The position numbers were made by a program, and so were the translations under genes. The notes under the pieces were generated by a model. It was not told where the DNA came from and did not search any database. It saw only the letters and a program-made list of their open reading frames with translations. 64,000 nt of DNA from Cycas panzhihuaensis (taxonomy: Eukaryota > Cycadophyta), in contig CM041465.1 in assembly GCA_023213395.1 (NCBI GenBank), positions 101,563,741 to 101,627,740 on the forward strand, written 5' to 3'. This document shows positions 1 through 10,049 of the stretch, piece after piece (position 1 is the stretch's first letter; every line of letters starts with the position of its first letter).

Positions 1-952
1 CAGGCATCACGTGCACACATAATATAGCTCCCAGCACTAATGGGAGACCGTATCCGGTGCCTCAATCGGCGAAGAAGCCTGGTTTACCATTCGTTCCCTT
101 TAATTCCGAGAAACTCTGTTGTGAGATTCCATCCTTTATTCAAGTAGATGGGATTGGTGGGTTTCCTTCAGAGACTTGGAGCCATCATTTTTATTTATTT
201 ATTGTTTTTTCAAATTCCACGCTATTAAGTTATTGAATACTGTTGATTGTGGGTTTGGAAGGGCAGAGCATATCTGAAATTATAATCTAGGAAAGTGCAG
301 GCCTTAAAACATTGACCCAAAGCAAGAAGCCTCTTTGCTATAGATTGTTTTGATTGTAGGGCAGGCTCCATGCAGTCAAGATGTTAATCATTTTTTGCCA
401 ATGTACCTTGTTTTTGTGCACAGGCATATGATATGCTTGAACCAACCATTCTGGTCAATGATACTGGTTAATCAATCAGAGGAGGAGGCAAGCAGGTTAC
501 TGTTAAGGGTTCTGCATGATCTTGACAATGTTGGTTTTGTACCTTGCAATTTCTTTGTTAGGGTTTTACACCGAGCAATTGTATTTGCTAGGGTTCTTGA
601 TTCTGCACCTGTTTTTGGCGGGACAGGAAAAACCATGTCACAAATTTTGCATGTTACTATTATTGCATATATTTCTGTGTACTTTTGCATATTGCATACT
701 TTTACTCTATATTTTCATTGGCATCTGTGGTTAGAAAACATTCATAGTGGCTGTGGAACTTCCATGCACAAGTGGTACATTAGTTTCCTTTCTTCACATT
801 AAATGAAAATTATGACGATTGCTATTTACTTTTCCACTCTCCTAAGCATTTGGGTTTCATTTATTGTTGGATGGAAGAGCAGAGTGAGGCCAGAAATATG
901 GAGGTAACATTGTGGACTTTGAACTTTAAGGGGTTATGAATGTCAAGCAAAC
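1..952 (+). other. Upstream region of the SUVR5-like gene
   Basis: No gene is firmly recognised here. A frame from base 3 stays open to a stop near 233 and reads like protein at first (a Pro/Lys-rich stretch, then PFVPFNSEKLCCEIPSF). It could be an upstream exon with a donor near 146-152, or chance. A second exon-like piece, about 422-468, has AG before it and GT after it. Neither could be joined to the ATG at 953 with confidence, so promoter, 5' UTR and possible upstream exons are unresolved. The rest is T-rich and intron-like. Confidence 0.35.
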
Positions 953-1114
953 ATGGAGGTTGTTTTGAGTTTTGAAAATCTTCCTGCTGAAGATTCTAAT
1001 TACTGCCAAGAAGAACTTAAAAATGAAATCTTTTCAAGCATCCACAACATGGAAGGCTATCCAGTCAAAGCTGAAGAGACAAAACAAAATGATGTAGCGG
1101 CACTATGGGTGAAG
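953..1114 (+). CDS. SUVR5: SUVR5-like histone methyltransferase, first recognised exon (N-terminus)
   Basis: This exon gives 54 codons starting MEVV and ending ALWVK at a clean GT donor (1115), in phase 0. Asp, Glu and Asn are frequent, as expected for the disordered N-terminus. In plant SUVR5 the ALWVK peptide leads directly into WRGKWQAGI, and here the next exon begins with exactly that. SUVR5 proteins also begin MEV, which supports this ATG; but only about 50 residues precede ALWVK, fewer than I recall for the angiosperm protein, so upstream coding exons may exist. The family deposits repressive H3K9 methylation at chosen loci in the nucleus. The gene name is from memory of the family, not a database search. 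Confidence 0.62.
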
Positions 1115-1983
1115 GTGTGTGTACTAAACATTTTTTATGGGCAAGCCATTGTGTTATGGAATGCCTTATAACACTTTCCATTTTTTTACTTGTTTCCAGG
1201 GCTATTTTGCAAAATAGAGTTGAATGTATACAGTCTGTTAATATATTGCTGTTTGTTAGACCATTACTCAGCTTCTTACATGGGAACAAGCATTTACATA
1301 CATATTTCTTTGCAAAGGCAAACTTCTTTCGATTGTACTTTTATATTTATTTAAGGCAAAGCCTCTCAAGAGAAGATCAAGCCTTTGATATTATTGAATA
1401 TATTTGCTTGCATTGTCACTGTTGCATGACAAAATTGTATGCAAGTGTGGATGGAGAACCTATTTGTGAGAGCACCTAAACACATCTAAAACGTGCACCT
1501 GCTAATTAAACATTTTGATACCAATGATCTGCATATTGGCATTGGTAATCAACTGTGCACCAAATAGTTGCTTTTAGAATGCAATCAGTGGGTGATATGC
1601 CATCTCCATTCGGTCTTCCACATTGGCTAACAAACTTTTGCATGCAATAAAATTCACTAATTTAATATGAATTTTCATTTTCTTCCGAAGAAACTTGCCG
1701 CCAATGGCAACATGGACATGTTAGATTTCATCTTTTGTTGGCCAATTAGTGGTCAAAGATGGTTGTTTTCTTTCTCCCCCAACATCTCCTCCCCACACCC
1801 CTTCCCCCGCCTTCTTTCTCTCCTCCCTCCCACCCCTCCACTTCATGTATGGCATTGCAAGGACCCTCATAGTTGTTTTTGTTTAAGAAACAACATAGTT
1901 TGATGTGTATTTCAAATCCAATCATGATTGTTGGTCTTTGAAAAAGAATAGGCTGAAAGGTTTGCAGTTGGTATTGGTGGCAG
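1115..1983 (+). other. Intron 1 of the SUVR5-like gene
   Basis: A 869-bp AT-rich intron between the GT donor after ALWVK and an AG acceptor just before WRGKWQAGI. It keeps phase 0. It contains a CT-rich stretch near 1780-1850 and nothing else I recognise. A second AG lies 16 bases upstream of the acceptor, but using it would change the reading frame and lose the family match. Confidence 0.6.
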
Positions 1984-2286
1984 TGGAGGGGGAAATGGCA
2001 GGCAGGCATACAGTGCTCTAATGATGACTGCCCTTCAGCAACCCTGAAAGCGAAGCCTACTTATGGTCGCAAAAATTATATTGTGGTTTATTTCCCCAAC
2101 ACCTGCAGTCATTGCTGGGCAGATTCACAACTTGTATGTCCAATTACTGAGAAGCCAGAACCACTTGCATATGGTACACATGAGAGCGGAGTAGAACTAG
2201 TCAAGGACTTGTGCACCCCAAGGCGTTACATAATGCAAAAGCTGGCTGTTGCTATGCTGGATGTTAGTGATCAACTTCATGTCGAG
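1984..2286 (+). CDS. SUVR5: SUVR5-like histone methyltransferase, exon 2
   Basis: This exon gives 101 codons in phase 0. It begins WRGKWQAGIQC, continues through TLKAKPTYGRKNYIVVYFP and the aromatic CWAD block, then PEPLAYGTH and RRYIMQKLAVAMLD, ending HVE before a GT donor. I recognise this order from SUVR5, where the segment resembles a small Tudor/PWWP-like chromatin-reading fold followed by helices. No stop or frameshift occurs, in sharp contrast to the retrotransposon coding around it, so purifying selection is likely. ATXR3/SDG2 and other plant SET proteins were considered; the WRGKWQAGI opening fits SUVR5 best. Confidence 0.75.
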
Positions 2287-2390
2287 GTTATAATTTCATT
2301 GCATATAATTCAGCATTTTTTCTTGTCAATTTGCTGTGACAAATGTTTTGGTTTCTTGATTGTCTCCCATTTTTGCCATTCCTTGTCCAG

Positions 2391-2501
2391 GCTGTGGTAG
2401 AAAGTGTGCGGAGCGTAAATGCATGGAAGGAGTTTGCAAAGGAGGCTGGTCAGTGCAAAAACTACTCTGATTTAGGGAGGATGTTGCTGAAGCTTCATAG
2501 T
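2391..2501 (+). CDS. SUVR5: SUVR5-like histone methyltransferase, exon 3
   Basis: A 111-bp, 37-codon phase-0 exon between a pyrimidine-rich AG acceptor (2389-2390) and a GT donor (2502). It encodes AVVESVRSVNAWKEFAKEA, then YSDLGRMLLKLHS. In SUVR5 the WKEFAMEA...DLG.ML.KLHS helical segment follows the exon 2 sequence directly, so order and phase agree. The intron before it is only 104 bp, whereas the one after it is about 29.6 kb. Confidence 0.75.
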
Positions 2502-2540
2502 GTAAATTCTCCACTTCTCTTGCTATGGATCATTGTTAGC

Positions 2541-2685
2541 TAGGATGTATGTTGAAGCATGTTTCTTATGCAAACCATCTTTTTGAATGCATAGTCTACC
2601 ATGATTTTTGTCTAGGATGTATGTTGATGCACATTTCTTATGTAAAACCATCTTTTTGAATGCATATTTTACCATGATTTTTGTC
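2541..2685 (+). repeat. Two-copy tandem repeat, 72-73 bp unit
   Basis: Two adjacent copies, 2541-2612 and 2613-2685, each begin TAGGATGTATGTTGA and end ACCATGATTTTTGTC, with a handful of substitutions. They lie just inside the 5' end of the giant intron. Both strands carry stops, so there is no coding signal. Confidence 0.85.
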
Positions 2686-3089
2686 TTTCTTCCACTTTTG
2701 TGTACTCTGTATCTTTTGGTGCCTTGTATTGAGTTCAATTGTATGCTGTGATATTGTTTCTTGTTTTTGTAACATATGCCTAAATGTATCTAGTAAAAGG
2801 GAAGGAAAGTAATGTTATGCAAACTGAACAGGCCAAACTTCTATTATGAATATTAGTGGAACTGTAAATTCCTATTCCTAAGACAAGTTTGTCTTTGTTT
2901 AATAAGTAGGTAGAATGATAATGTCATAGGATAGGTAGTTTAAGCTTCCATTATAAATGTATAAAGGTAAAAGCACATACCCTCCTGTCCTAGGCTACAT
3001 ACGTGTCAAAAGTCTTGCTGAAGAGCTAGGTACTTGGTGTGTGTGAAAATTAAAAGGAGGCTGGCTTAGTGACCCACATGATAGCTGAA
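2686..3089. other. Intron sequence without recognised features
   Basis: AT-rich sequence with stops in all frames. No mobile-element ends, RNA gene or exon was seen. Confidence 0.5.
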
Positions 3090-3480
3090 ATGGAATAAGC
3101 CTTGCTAAGGGATCTTATCGGCAATTTATGTATGCTAAAATCTAGACTATTCTAATCTGGTCAAAAGAAAGTTAGAAGTCATGTAAGAAGGCCAATGGGT
3201 ATAGTTGGGCCTGTATGTATGAATAGGGCCTTGGGGCCCATGGAAGGTATCCTTGGATATCTAAGATTTTTGGCATAGGCCTCTTTTAAGCATCCTTGGT
3301 TTGAACAAAGGAGCAATGGCATGTAATTGTTAAGAATATCAATCTTGTGGAGTCTGAAAATTTTTAAGTGCTTGGGTGTCCTTTTATGACTGATTTGTTG
3401 AATTGAGTTTTCTTGAGGTAGTGACTTGCAGGTTTTTGAATTGAAGGAACTTTGTTTTAATTTTTTGTAGGACAGGCATG
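3090..3480 (+). repeat. Diverged long repeat, copy 1 (possible old LTR)
   Basis: This segment matches about 29970-30355 in the same orientation, roughly two-thirds identical by eye. Shared landmarks come in the same order: GTCATGTAAGAA, a GGGCCT..GTAT.AATA..GCCTT.GGG block with a TATAAATA-like word in copy 2, then T.GAATTGAG, then TAACTTGCAG or TGACTTGCAG. Just after copy 1 (about 3488) TGACATCAAAGCC resembles the TGGTATCAGAGCC primer site at 10 of 13 positions. The pair may be remnants of LTRs of an old element, or two copies of a dispersed repeat. Confidence 0.45.
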
Positions 3481-3489
3481 ATCCAAGTG

Positions 3490-4127
3490 ACATCAAAGCC
3501 TAGGTTTAGAGTTATGTGCTATAAGATGTATAGGCTGTAGCAAATTGAATTAGTAAATTAAAAAATTACCTTGTACACATTTTAAGTTAGGGATTACTAG
3601 CAAAGGCATGGCAAAAGGAAAAGGAAAAATCAAATATATCTCAACCTTCTCAGATTGGTCTTCATATTTTATGTTTCAGTGACCACATATATATTGAATT
3701 GATCTTATTTGCTTAATTGTTTTCATACACCACATTATTTTTTTATTATTCCTTGTTTACTTTCTTAAAAGCTATTGAGAATTTGTTGGCCCAATTGTTG
3801 TATTGAAAGGGGCATTAGTTGGCAATTGGAAGTCCATCTTAGGTGGTGGTATCCTAACTAGTTAGATATGTGGGAGCAGGAGTGGATACGAATACTGTAT
3901 TTCCCAAAATCTAGCATACAAGGATATGACGAGTTGGGTTTTCCAATAAATATATACAAAATTACAGTTATAAAACATATGAAACAATCTGCAACAAATA
4001 TGAAGTAATGATTCATTGATTCAATATTCATTACTCAGCATTCATATATAATACATACAAAATTATAGTTATAAAACTATAGATGAAACATACGAAACAA
4101 ACTATAACAATATTCATTGGTTTAACT
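3490..4127. other. AT-rich intron sequence with local short repeats
   Basis: No coding signal. From about 3940 there are loose duplications of a motif containing ACAAAATTA.AGTTATAAAAC and ATTCATTG, and these run up to the outer edge of the Copia-G LTR at 4128. Confidence 0.45.
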
Positions 4128-4364
4128 GTTGAACAGGCAGCTTGGATTGAATAAGAACTTAGATGAAAGATGTGAAGAATCACTTGTATTAGCTTGGAGA
4201 CAATGTTTCTATAAATACATAACTGATTTCTGACCATTACAAAGAGAAATGTAACTGACCCTTCTCTACATGACAAGTGTCAGAATATGAGGTGAGAGTT
4301 ACATTGTGAGGGGTGGTGCAACATTACCCCTTTTCCTAGTAAGATAAACCATTATGTCCTAACA
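4128..4364 (-). repeat. 3' LTR of Copia-G
   Basis: This 237-bp LTR runs on the minus strand from TGTTAGGAC (4364) to GTTCAACA (4128), giving proper TG...CA ends with a short TGTT/AACA inverted repeat. A purine-rich tract (plus-strand CCCTCTCTTA, 4365-4374) adjoins it directly after the RNase H gene, as expected for a 3' LTR. No 5' partner is in the window, so the outer boundary is inferred from termini only. Confidence 0.65.
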
Positions 4365-4371
4365 CCCTCTC

Positions 4372-4704
4372 TTAATGTTTTATCTCTTTTAGCCCAATTT
4401 TATCTCTTAGAATTTGAAGCTTCTCTTTTGCAAGAGGCTTTGTCGTGAGATCTGTAATTTGTTTTGACGAGGGGCAATATTCTAAGTCGATTTCTTTATA
4501 GTTCACTTTCTCTCTTATGAAGTGATGATGTACTTCTATATGTTTTGTTCTAGCATGCAAAAGCAGATTCTTGGTAAGCTTTATAGCAGTTTGGTTATCA
4601 CAAAATAAGATTGTTGCTTGGTTATGTTTTTCTTCTATTTCAGTAAGAAGTTGTCTCAACCATATTGCTTCACATGTTGCTGTTATAGCGGCTTTGTACT
4701 CGGC
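4372..4704 (-). pseudogene. Copia-G RNase H C-terminal part
   Basis: This frame reads AEYKAAITATCEAIWLRQLL, the CDNQTAIKL motif, HARTKHIEVHHHFIRE and ITDLTTKPLA, which is the classic C-terminal end of Copia RNase H. One stop codon at 4705-4707 separates it from the preceding open frame, where related elements read SSTEAEYKA. It ends IKH and is followed at once by the polypurine tract. Confidence 0.85.
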
Positions 4705-5241
4705 TTAAATTGATGAAAGTGCCACAGTGGGTTGCTTTTTACTGCACCATGAAAGGATTGTTGATCTTAAGAAGAAACAATATCCACTTGTAGACTTCCT
4801 TTGTTCCTTGTCGATGGCCCAATCTGAGTCATAATAGCCTGTCAATTCTGTTGTTCCTTCACGAGAATAAATTAATTTGAGATCTATTGTACCTTGTAGA
4901 TATCTTAATATTCTTTTGGCGGCATTCCATTGACATAATCTAGGTTCCTGCATGTCCCTGGATACCATTCCCACTGAATATGAAATGTCTGGTTTGATTG
5001 TCGTAAGATATATCAGACTGGCAACTAGTTGTTTATACAAGACGATATCTACAACTTGCTCCTCCTTTTTTGCCACTAAATTACAACTTGCTTCCAGGGG
5101 TGTTGCACATGGATTATAGTTTGCGATTTGGAACATGATCAAGAGATCTTTTATGTATTTTCTTTGTGACAAGGCAACACAATTTTGTTGTTGGTCTATC
5201 TCTATTCCCAAGTAGTAGTTTAGGAGCCCAAGATCTGTCAT
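4705..5241 (-). pseudogene. Copia-G reverse transcriptase C-terminus and RNase H N-terminus
   Basis: Contains MTDLGLLNYYLGIEI, the PDISYSVGMVSR connection segment, WNAAKRILRYLQGT, and the RNase H start YYDSDWA with STSGYCFFL. It is out of frame with the upstream reverse transcriptase ORF at a run of seven A residues near 5245-5252, consistent with a one-base indel in that homopolymer. Confidence 0.85.
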
Positions 5242-6281
5242 TTCAAATTTTTTTCTAGTTCCTTTTTGATGTTTTTGATAGATTCTTCATCATTTCCTGT
5301 GAGAATCATGCCATCTATGTAAATAACAATAATCGTTATTCGTCCATTCCTTTTCCTTGTATATAGGCTAGAGTCAAAGCTGCATTTTTGAAATCCATTT
5401 TGACATAGGTGATGATCCAGTTTTGCATACCAGGCTCGAGGAGCTTGCTTTAACCCATATAAGGCCTTTTTGAGTTTGCATGCCAGATGTTCTTCCTTTT
5501 TGACATACCCTTTTGGTTGAGACATGTAGACTTCCTCCTCTAGATCACCATTTAAAAAGGCACTTTTTACATCAAGCTGAAAGATTTTCCAATTATTTAG
5601 GGCTGCCAAGGCAATAACTGTTCTTATAGTGCTTATTTTGGCTATGGGAGAAAATGTTTCTTCGAAATCAACACTGGCTGTTTGAGTGTATCCTTTTGCG
5701 ACAAATCTTGCCTTATACTTATCTATTTTTCCACTGGCTCTTTCTTTAACTTTGTAGACCCATTTGCAATTTACTATGGGCTTGTTGGGAGGCAATTCCC
5801 CTAGTTCCCATGTTTGATTTTTAATGATAGAATTCATTTCTGAATTCATTACTTCCTTCCATTTTGGATGATTCTGGGCTTCATGAAAGGACTGAGGCTC
5901 AACATGACTAAGTAATGCTTTAGGCTTTTGGCCTCTTGTTTTGTGTTCAAGTATATTACCTCCTTCCTCGATTGTTTTGATTAGCCATTTGGGCAATTTC
6001 TTCTCTTTCCTTGTTGATTCTTCTGGTAGTTGTTCTGTAGATGTAGCTTCTTCTGTGTTTTCTTCTAATGAATCTGTAGGAGGTATTTCTTTTGTGGTGA
6101 CTTCTTCTTTTGAGATGACTTTGTGATTTGACCTCTCTCTGCCTTTTTCAATGATTTTCATTTGAGTTTGACTGTTTGTGTAGTCTATTTCATTGAAGAC
6201 AACATCTCTACTTACATATATCTTATTTGTCTTTGGGTCAATACACTTGTAAGCTTTTGAATTTTTACTATAACCAATCAT
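5238..6281 (-). pseudogene. Copia-G integrase tail and reverse transcriptase
   Basis: A 347-residue open frame. It starts in the integrase tail (MIGYSKNSKAYKC, DVVFNE), passes an acidic linker, then reverse transcriptase: [41 protein letters not shown] and [13 protein letters not shown]. The catalytic box reads YIDGMILTG where active elements have Y(V/I)DD, so the second catalytic Asp is replaced by Gly. The ORF is otherwise unbroken, suggesting moderate age. Confidence 0.85.
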
Positions 6282-6790
6282 GATGCATTCTATGCTTTTA
6301 GCATCAAGCTTGGATCTTCTTTTATCTGAAATATGAACAAAAACTTGACTACCAAATATTTTAAGAGAGCTAACATCAGGTTTCTTACCTGTCTAGGCTT
6401 CTTCTAGAGTAATATTTTCTAATGCCTTTGTCGGACTTCTATTTATTAAATAGCAGGCTGTGTTCACTGCTTTAGCTTAGTATGTTTTTGGAATTTGTTT
6501 TCCATGGACCATGCTACGAGCCATTTCCATCAACATTCAATTTTTCCTTTCAGCAACCCCATTTGATTGGGGTGTATATGGAGTTGTAATCTGTCTACGA
6601 ATCCCATTTATTTTGTAGTAATTCGGGAACTCTTTGGACATATATTCATTGCCTCCATCTGATCTGATACGTTTTATTTTGTTATCAGATTTCAATTCCA
6701 CTTTTGCCTTAAATTCTTTGAAGGTTTCAAAGACTTCTGATTATTGTGAAGGAAGTATATCCACGTTTTTCAAGTGAAATCATCAATGAA
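6282..6790 (-). pseudogene. Copia-G integrase remnant
   Basis: Minus-strand frames read FIDDFT..TWIYFL near 6780-6740, then KIKRIRSDGG-type sequence, a GVAERKN-like segment, and KALENITLEEA followed by a stop and TGKKPD (about 6390). These are the integrase catalytic core and its C-terminal GKKP motif, with several in-frame stops. Similarity ends near 6790, the broken 5' end of the element. Confidence 0.7.
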
Positions 6791-6961
6791 ACAAACTACA
6801 ACAATATTCATTGGTTTAAAATTCATACATCGCATAATGTTCATACACCACAATGGAAACATTGGAAAGTTAAATCATCATTCATTGATTGAATTTTACA
6901 CTTGTACCAACACCATACATATCATCATATCCCATTGCTAGATCATGAGAGGCTGAAGCAG

Positions 6962-7184
6962 AAAAATGAGATCATCATCATCATGGAGGTTCTTTGGTGG
7001 CGGTACTGGTGTATCTAAGGACAAATTAGCAAAGAAAAATGAGGATCATCATCATCATGGGGGTTTTTTTGGTGGCTGAATTGGTGTATCTAAGGACAAA
7101 TTAGCAAAGAAGAATGAGGATCATCATCATCATGGAGGTTTTTTTGGTGGCAGAACTGGTGTATCTAAGGACAAATTAGCAAAA
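6962..7184 (+). repeat. Three-copy 75-bp tandem repeat with coding character
   Basis: Units start at 6962 (73 bp), 7035 (75 bp) and 7110 (75 bp). In the plus frame units 2 and 3 translate as KNEDHHHHGGFFGG followed by (R/stop)(T/I)GVSKDKLAK, so the period is exactly 25 codons. Unit 2 has one stop (TGA for AGA) and unit 1 has lost two bases. The protein is not recognised. The repeat lies just outside the broken end of Copia-G and may be a fragment of a host gene with His-rich repeats. Confidence 0.8.
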
Positions 7185-9133
7185 AACAAGTCTTGTGTAT
7201 TCAATTGTCCTTCTTCAGGATTCACATCCCACTGATGTCACCAACCTATTCTTAGATGTGTGGTAGAAATTTACCTCCTATTTGCCATCTCTTGGAGCCT
7301 TAAAGATTTGGACCCATTCAATGATGCTATAATGTGAATTGTCAAGAAATTTTCCACTATAGTTGTCTAGATCACTCATATACATAAATAACATCTACAT
7401 AAATATAATAGACACATACATAAAATACAAATTTGTTACTCATGGAAAAATGGTAGCAAACTATGGGTGGCAACCTTTGAGTCAAGACGAGGGTTGTCCC
7501 TTTACACAAAGTTTCCCTTAGAGTTTGTATAAGCATGTGTACATGACTATCCTTAACTGCTTCCCTCCAACTAAAAGTTTCTCTTCTCAAATGATGAGTA
7601 TTCTTATTTATGATCTCTTTGGTAGTTACAATTGGTCATAATCTATTACAATCCTCAACCATACACTTTATCACATAATTCTAACAATGAGCAACTAGTT
7701 GTGGCAACAATTATAGTCATGGTCGCTAATTGTTTGTGGTAACATAAAATTAATATAGTCGTGATGATTAATTGTTTGGTGTAATTGGATGATGCTTGGA
7801 AAATTCAAAACTTTATGTATGCATTAATCAAGCTTCGTATGCATAAATTGAATTCTAGATGCCTTAACCAAATTTGAGGAGCATTAGCATGAACTCAAGA
7901 TTCATCAACCAAGCATTGACCACATCAATAAAGAATTGATTTCAACCAAACACGTCTTTGTTTCAACGGAACTTTGGGTGATATATATTATACATTGTGC
8001 ATAAATTGAATTATGTTTATGAATAACACAAACACTTTATTATTGTAAACTAGCCTTAGAATAAATTGGGCATTATAACTTTTAAAATGAATTGCTACAT
8101 TTCAGCTCATTTTTATGCTATAAACTAATCTCTTATTTAGTTCAGTAGCTTTATGGGTGTACATTTATCCCCCTTGCTTTTGATGCTTTCCTTTGGCTCC
8201 CATAGTGCTTGTTCTCTAGCATCTGTAGGTTTTTATAAGAGAATTAGGTTTGTACTTGAATTGGTTTTATTAGGGCTTGATCGAGCTAAACCTTGTGAGG
8301 GGAGGGAGCTGGGTTTGGCTAGTTGAATTGTACAAGAAAAACACTAAAAAAGATTAAAATAAAGTAAAGCACATCTAGCTCTACTTAGTAATAACTTCAG
8401 ATGCTACGGTAGATAATATAGTTGTTTAGAGCCACATTAGAGTCATGAACGAAATGCAGGAAAAGTGCCAAAGCCCAGATGTTGTAAAAGCCTTAGATAC
8501 CAAGGATTCTTGTCTTTAAATAAAATGTAATCCATTTAAGGGTTTGAAGAAGAGCATAAAGTGTTGCATTTGCAATGAAGAAGGTAATAATATAAACTGA
8601 TACAATATATGTAAAGAAGATAGTGAAGGATTTTAGTCCCAATGTACTTAGGAAAGTAGACTTGTGATGGAAACATTCAACCCATTAGCTATAGTTGTAG
8701 CAAAGTTTGTCCATGGCCAACTATAATTATTGCAGTAATTATTGGATATTGTAGTTGTTGACAAGTGGAATAGACCTATGCATGCCTTTATCAAGACATA
8801 GACAAGGTCTAATATTGCTGATATTTTTTGGTAAAAGGGTGAAAGTCATGGTACTACAAAAATAGAGGAGACATTTGGTAGTGCCATTTCTTTGAGAAGG
8901 GCTCAATTCCATTGCCACAAGTTTTGTGCTAACATGGGATTTACAATTGGAGATGGGAATTAACATCCTACTCTATAATTTGATTTCAAGGTAAAGACAA
9001 ACTTGTAAACAAGTGAGTCACATGCTGGGTGTTGGAACAAAATAATAAGGGGGAATTGGGTGGACATTAAATTCTTGATTTAATACAAGAAATTTAATTA
9101 ATTAGAGATGTCTTTTTCATATTACCTTTTTTA
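7185..9133. other. Intron sequence without recognised features
   Basis: About 1.9 kb of AT-rich sequence with stops in all frames. The open frames here are short, lack recognisable motifs and are not supported by splice context. No LTR, RNA gene or transposon terminus was identified. Confidence 0.5.
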
Positions 9134-9463
9134 TGGAGTGTTTCCTCTTAGAAATTCGGTCTTATAGATGCAGACCAACAGAAGTAAAGCCAAAATAACA
9201 CAAGTTTGCAAACAGATCACCAAAGGGAGTACCGAAGTACTTTCTTTTTAAGATAACAATACTCAATAATCATTACAAGTAGAGTTTGACCCTTTAAATA
9301 AGCATGCGAGGGTCTTCTTATGATATTATTGGTGGCCCTAGTGGCCTTACATCTTATTGGACAACTTAGCGGTCCATGCACAAATCTTAATAGCTAACAT
9401 CAATCCTTAACCTTTTGGTAACTCCCGCTTGCTAGTGCTTGGGAAAGGTGGGGTTACGTTACA
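9134..9463 (-). repeat. 3' LTR of the chromovirus
   Basis: A 330-bp copy, plus-strand TGGAGTGTTTCC to GGGTTACGTTACA. A purine-rich tract adjoins it (plus CCCCCCTTCT near 9467-9476, AGAAGGGGGG on the minus strand). It is clearly alike to 15374-15707 with scattered differences. Confidence 0.9.
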
Positions 9464-9489
9464 AGTCCCCCCTTCTGAGATGCTGAGTC

Positions 9490-9780
9490 CTAATAGCGTT
9501 GGAGATGAGGATATTGTTGAATGAACTTGTCAGATTCCCAAGTTGTTTCATCTACATCACAATCGACCCACTGCACCAAATGCTCAGAAATAATGCGATT
9601 TTGGAGGCGGCGTTGGCGGCTGGCAAGGATTTTATTTCGTGGAATTGTAAGAGTTTGCTCCTCTGAGAGAATGGGTAAGGTGGTGCGGGGTGTAACTTTA
9701 GTTCCAAGGTATTTTTTTAGACAAGAAACATGGAAAACATTATGGATATTGGTGCTCGGGGGGAGTTCAAGGGCATAGGC
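9490..9780 (-). pseudogene. Chromodomain-like integrase tail
   Basis: The minus strand reads an open frame ending at a stop near 9493: HNVFHVSCLKKYLG, then ILSEEQTLTIPRNKIL, then HLVQWVDCDVDETTWE and FIQQYP. LVQW....P...TWE is the core pattern of the C-terminal chromodomain of plant chromoviruses, which tethers integration complexes to modified histones in heterochromatin. Here a Cys-Asp replaces the usual Pro-containing turn, and aromatic cage residues were not all verified. Confidence 0.75.
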
Positions 9781-10049
9781 AACTTCACTGATTTTGTGGA
9801 GGACTTTACAAGGGCCATAGTAATGGGGGCTTAATTTATGCCCTTTATGTGACTTAAGAGACTGTTGCTTGTAGGGTTAGAGGCGGAGAAATACTAGATC
9901 TCCAATGTCAAAGGATCGATCAGATCCATGGCGGTTAGCAAGTTGTTTCATTCGATTTCGAGCAACGATCAGATTTTATCGAAGGGTATGGAGGATTAGG
10001 TCCATCTCTTGAAGCTTTTGTTATATAGAAGCTGTTCAAAAGTTTGTGG

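Larger units (their letters stand above)
4128..6790 (-). mobile_element. Copia-G: 5'-truncated Ty1/copia retrotransposon
   Basis: Minus-strand order is integrase C-terminal half (from 6790 downward), reverse transcriptase, RNase H, polypurine tract and 3' LTR (4128-4364). Integrase before reverse transcriptase defines Ty1/copia. Gag, protease, the integrase N-terminus and the 5' LTR are missing: homology stops near 6790 in the middle of the integrase core (the IDDFT motif). Several stops and one frameshift make it a dead fragment. It lies antisense to the host gene in intron 3. Confidence 0.85.

Noticed and set aside
2083-2400. Reading the host exons as ATXR3/SDG2 rather than SUVR5.
   Set aside because: I first considered this because of the TLKAKPT and YFP blocks, but the ALWVK plus WRGKWQAGI junction and the MEV start fit SUVR5 better. 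A search would settle it.
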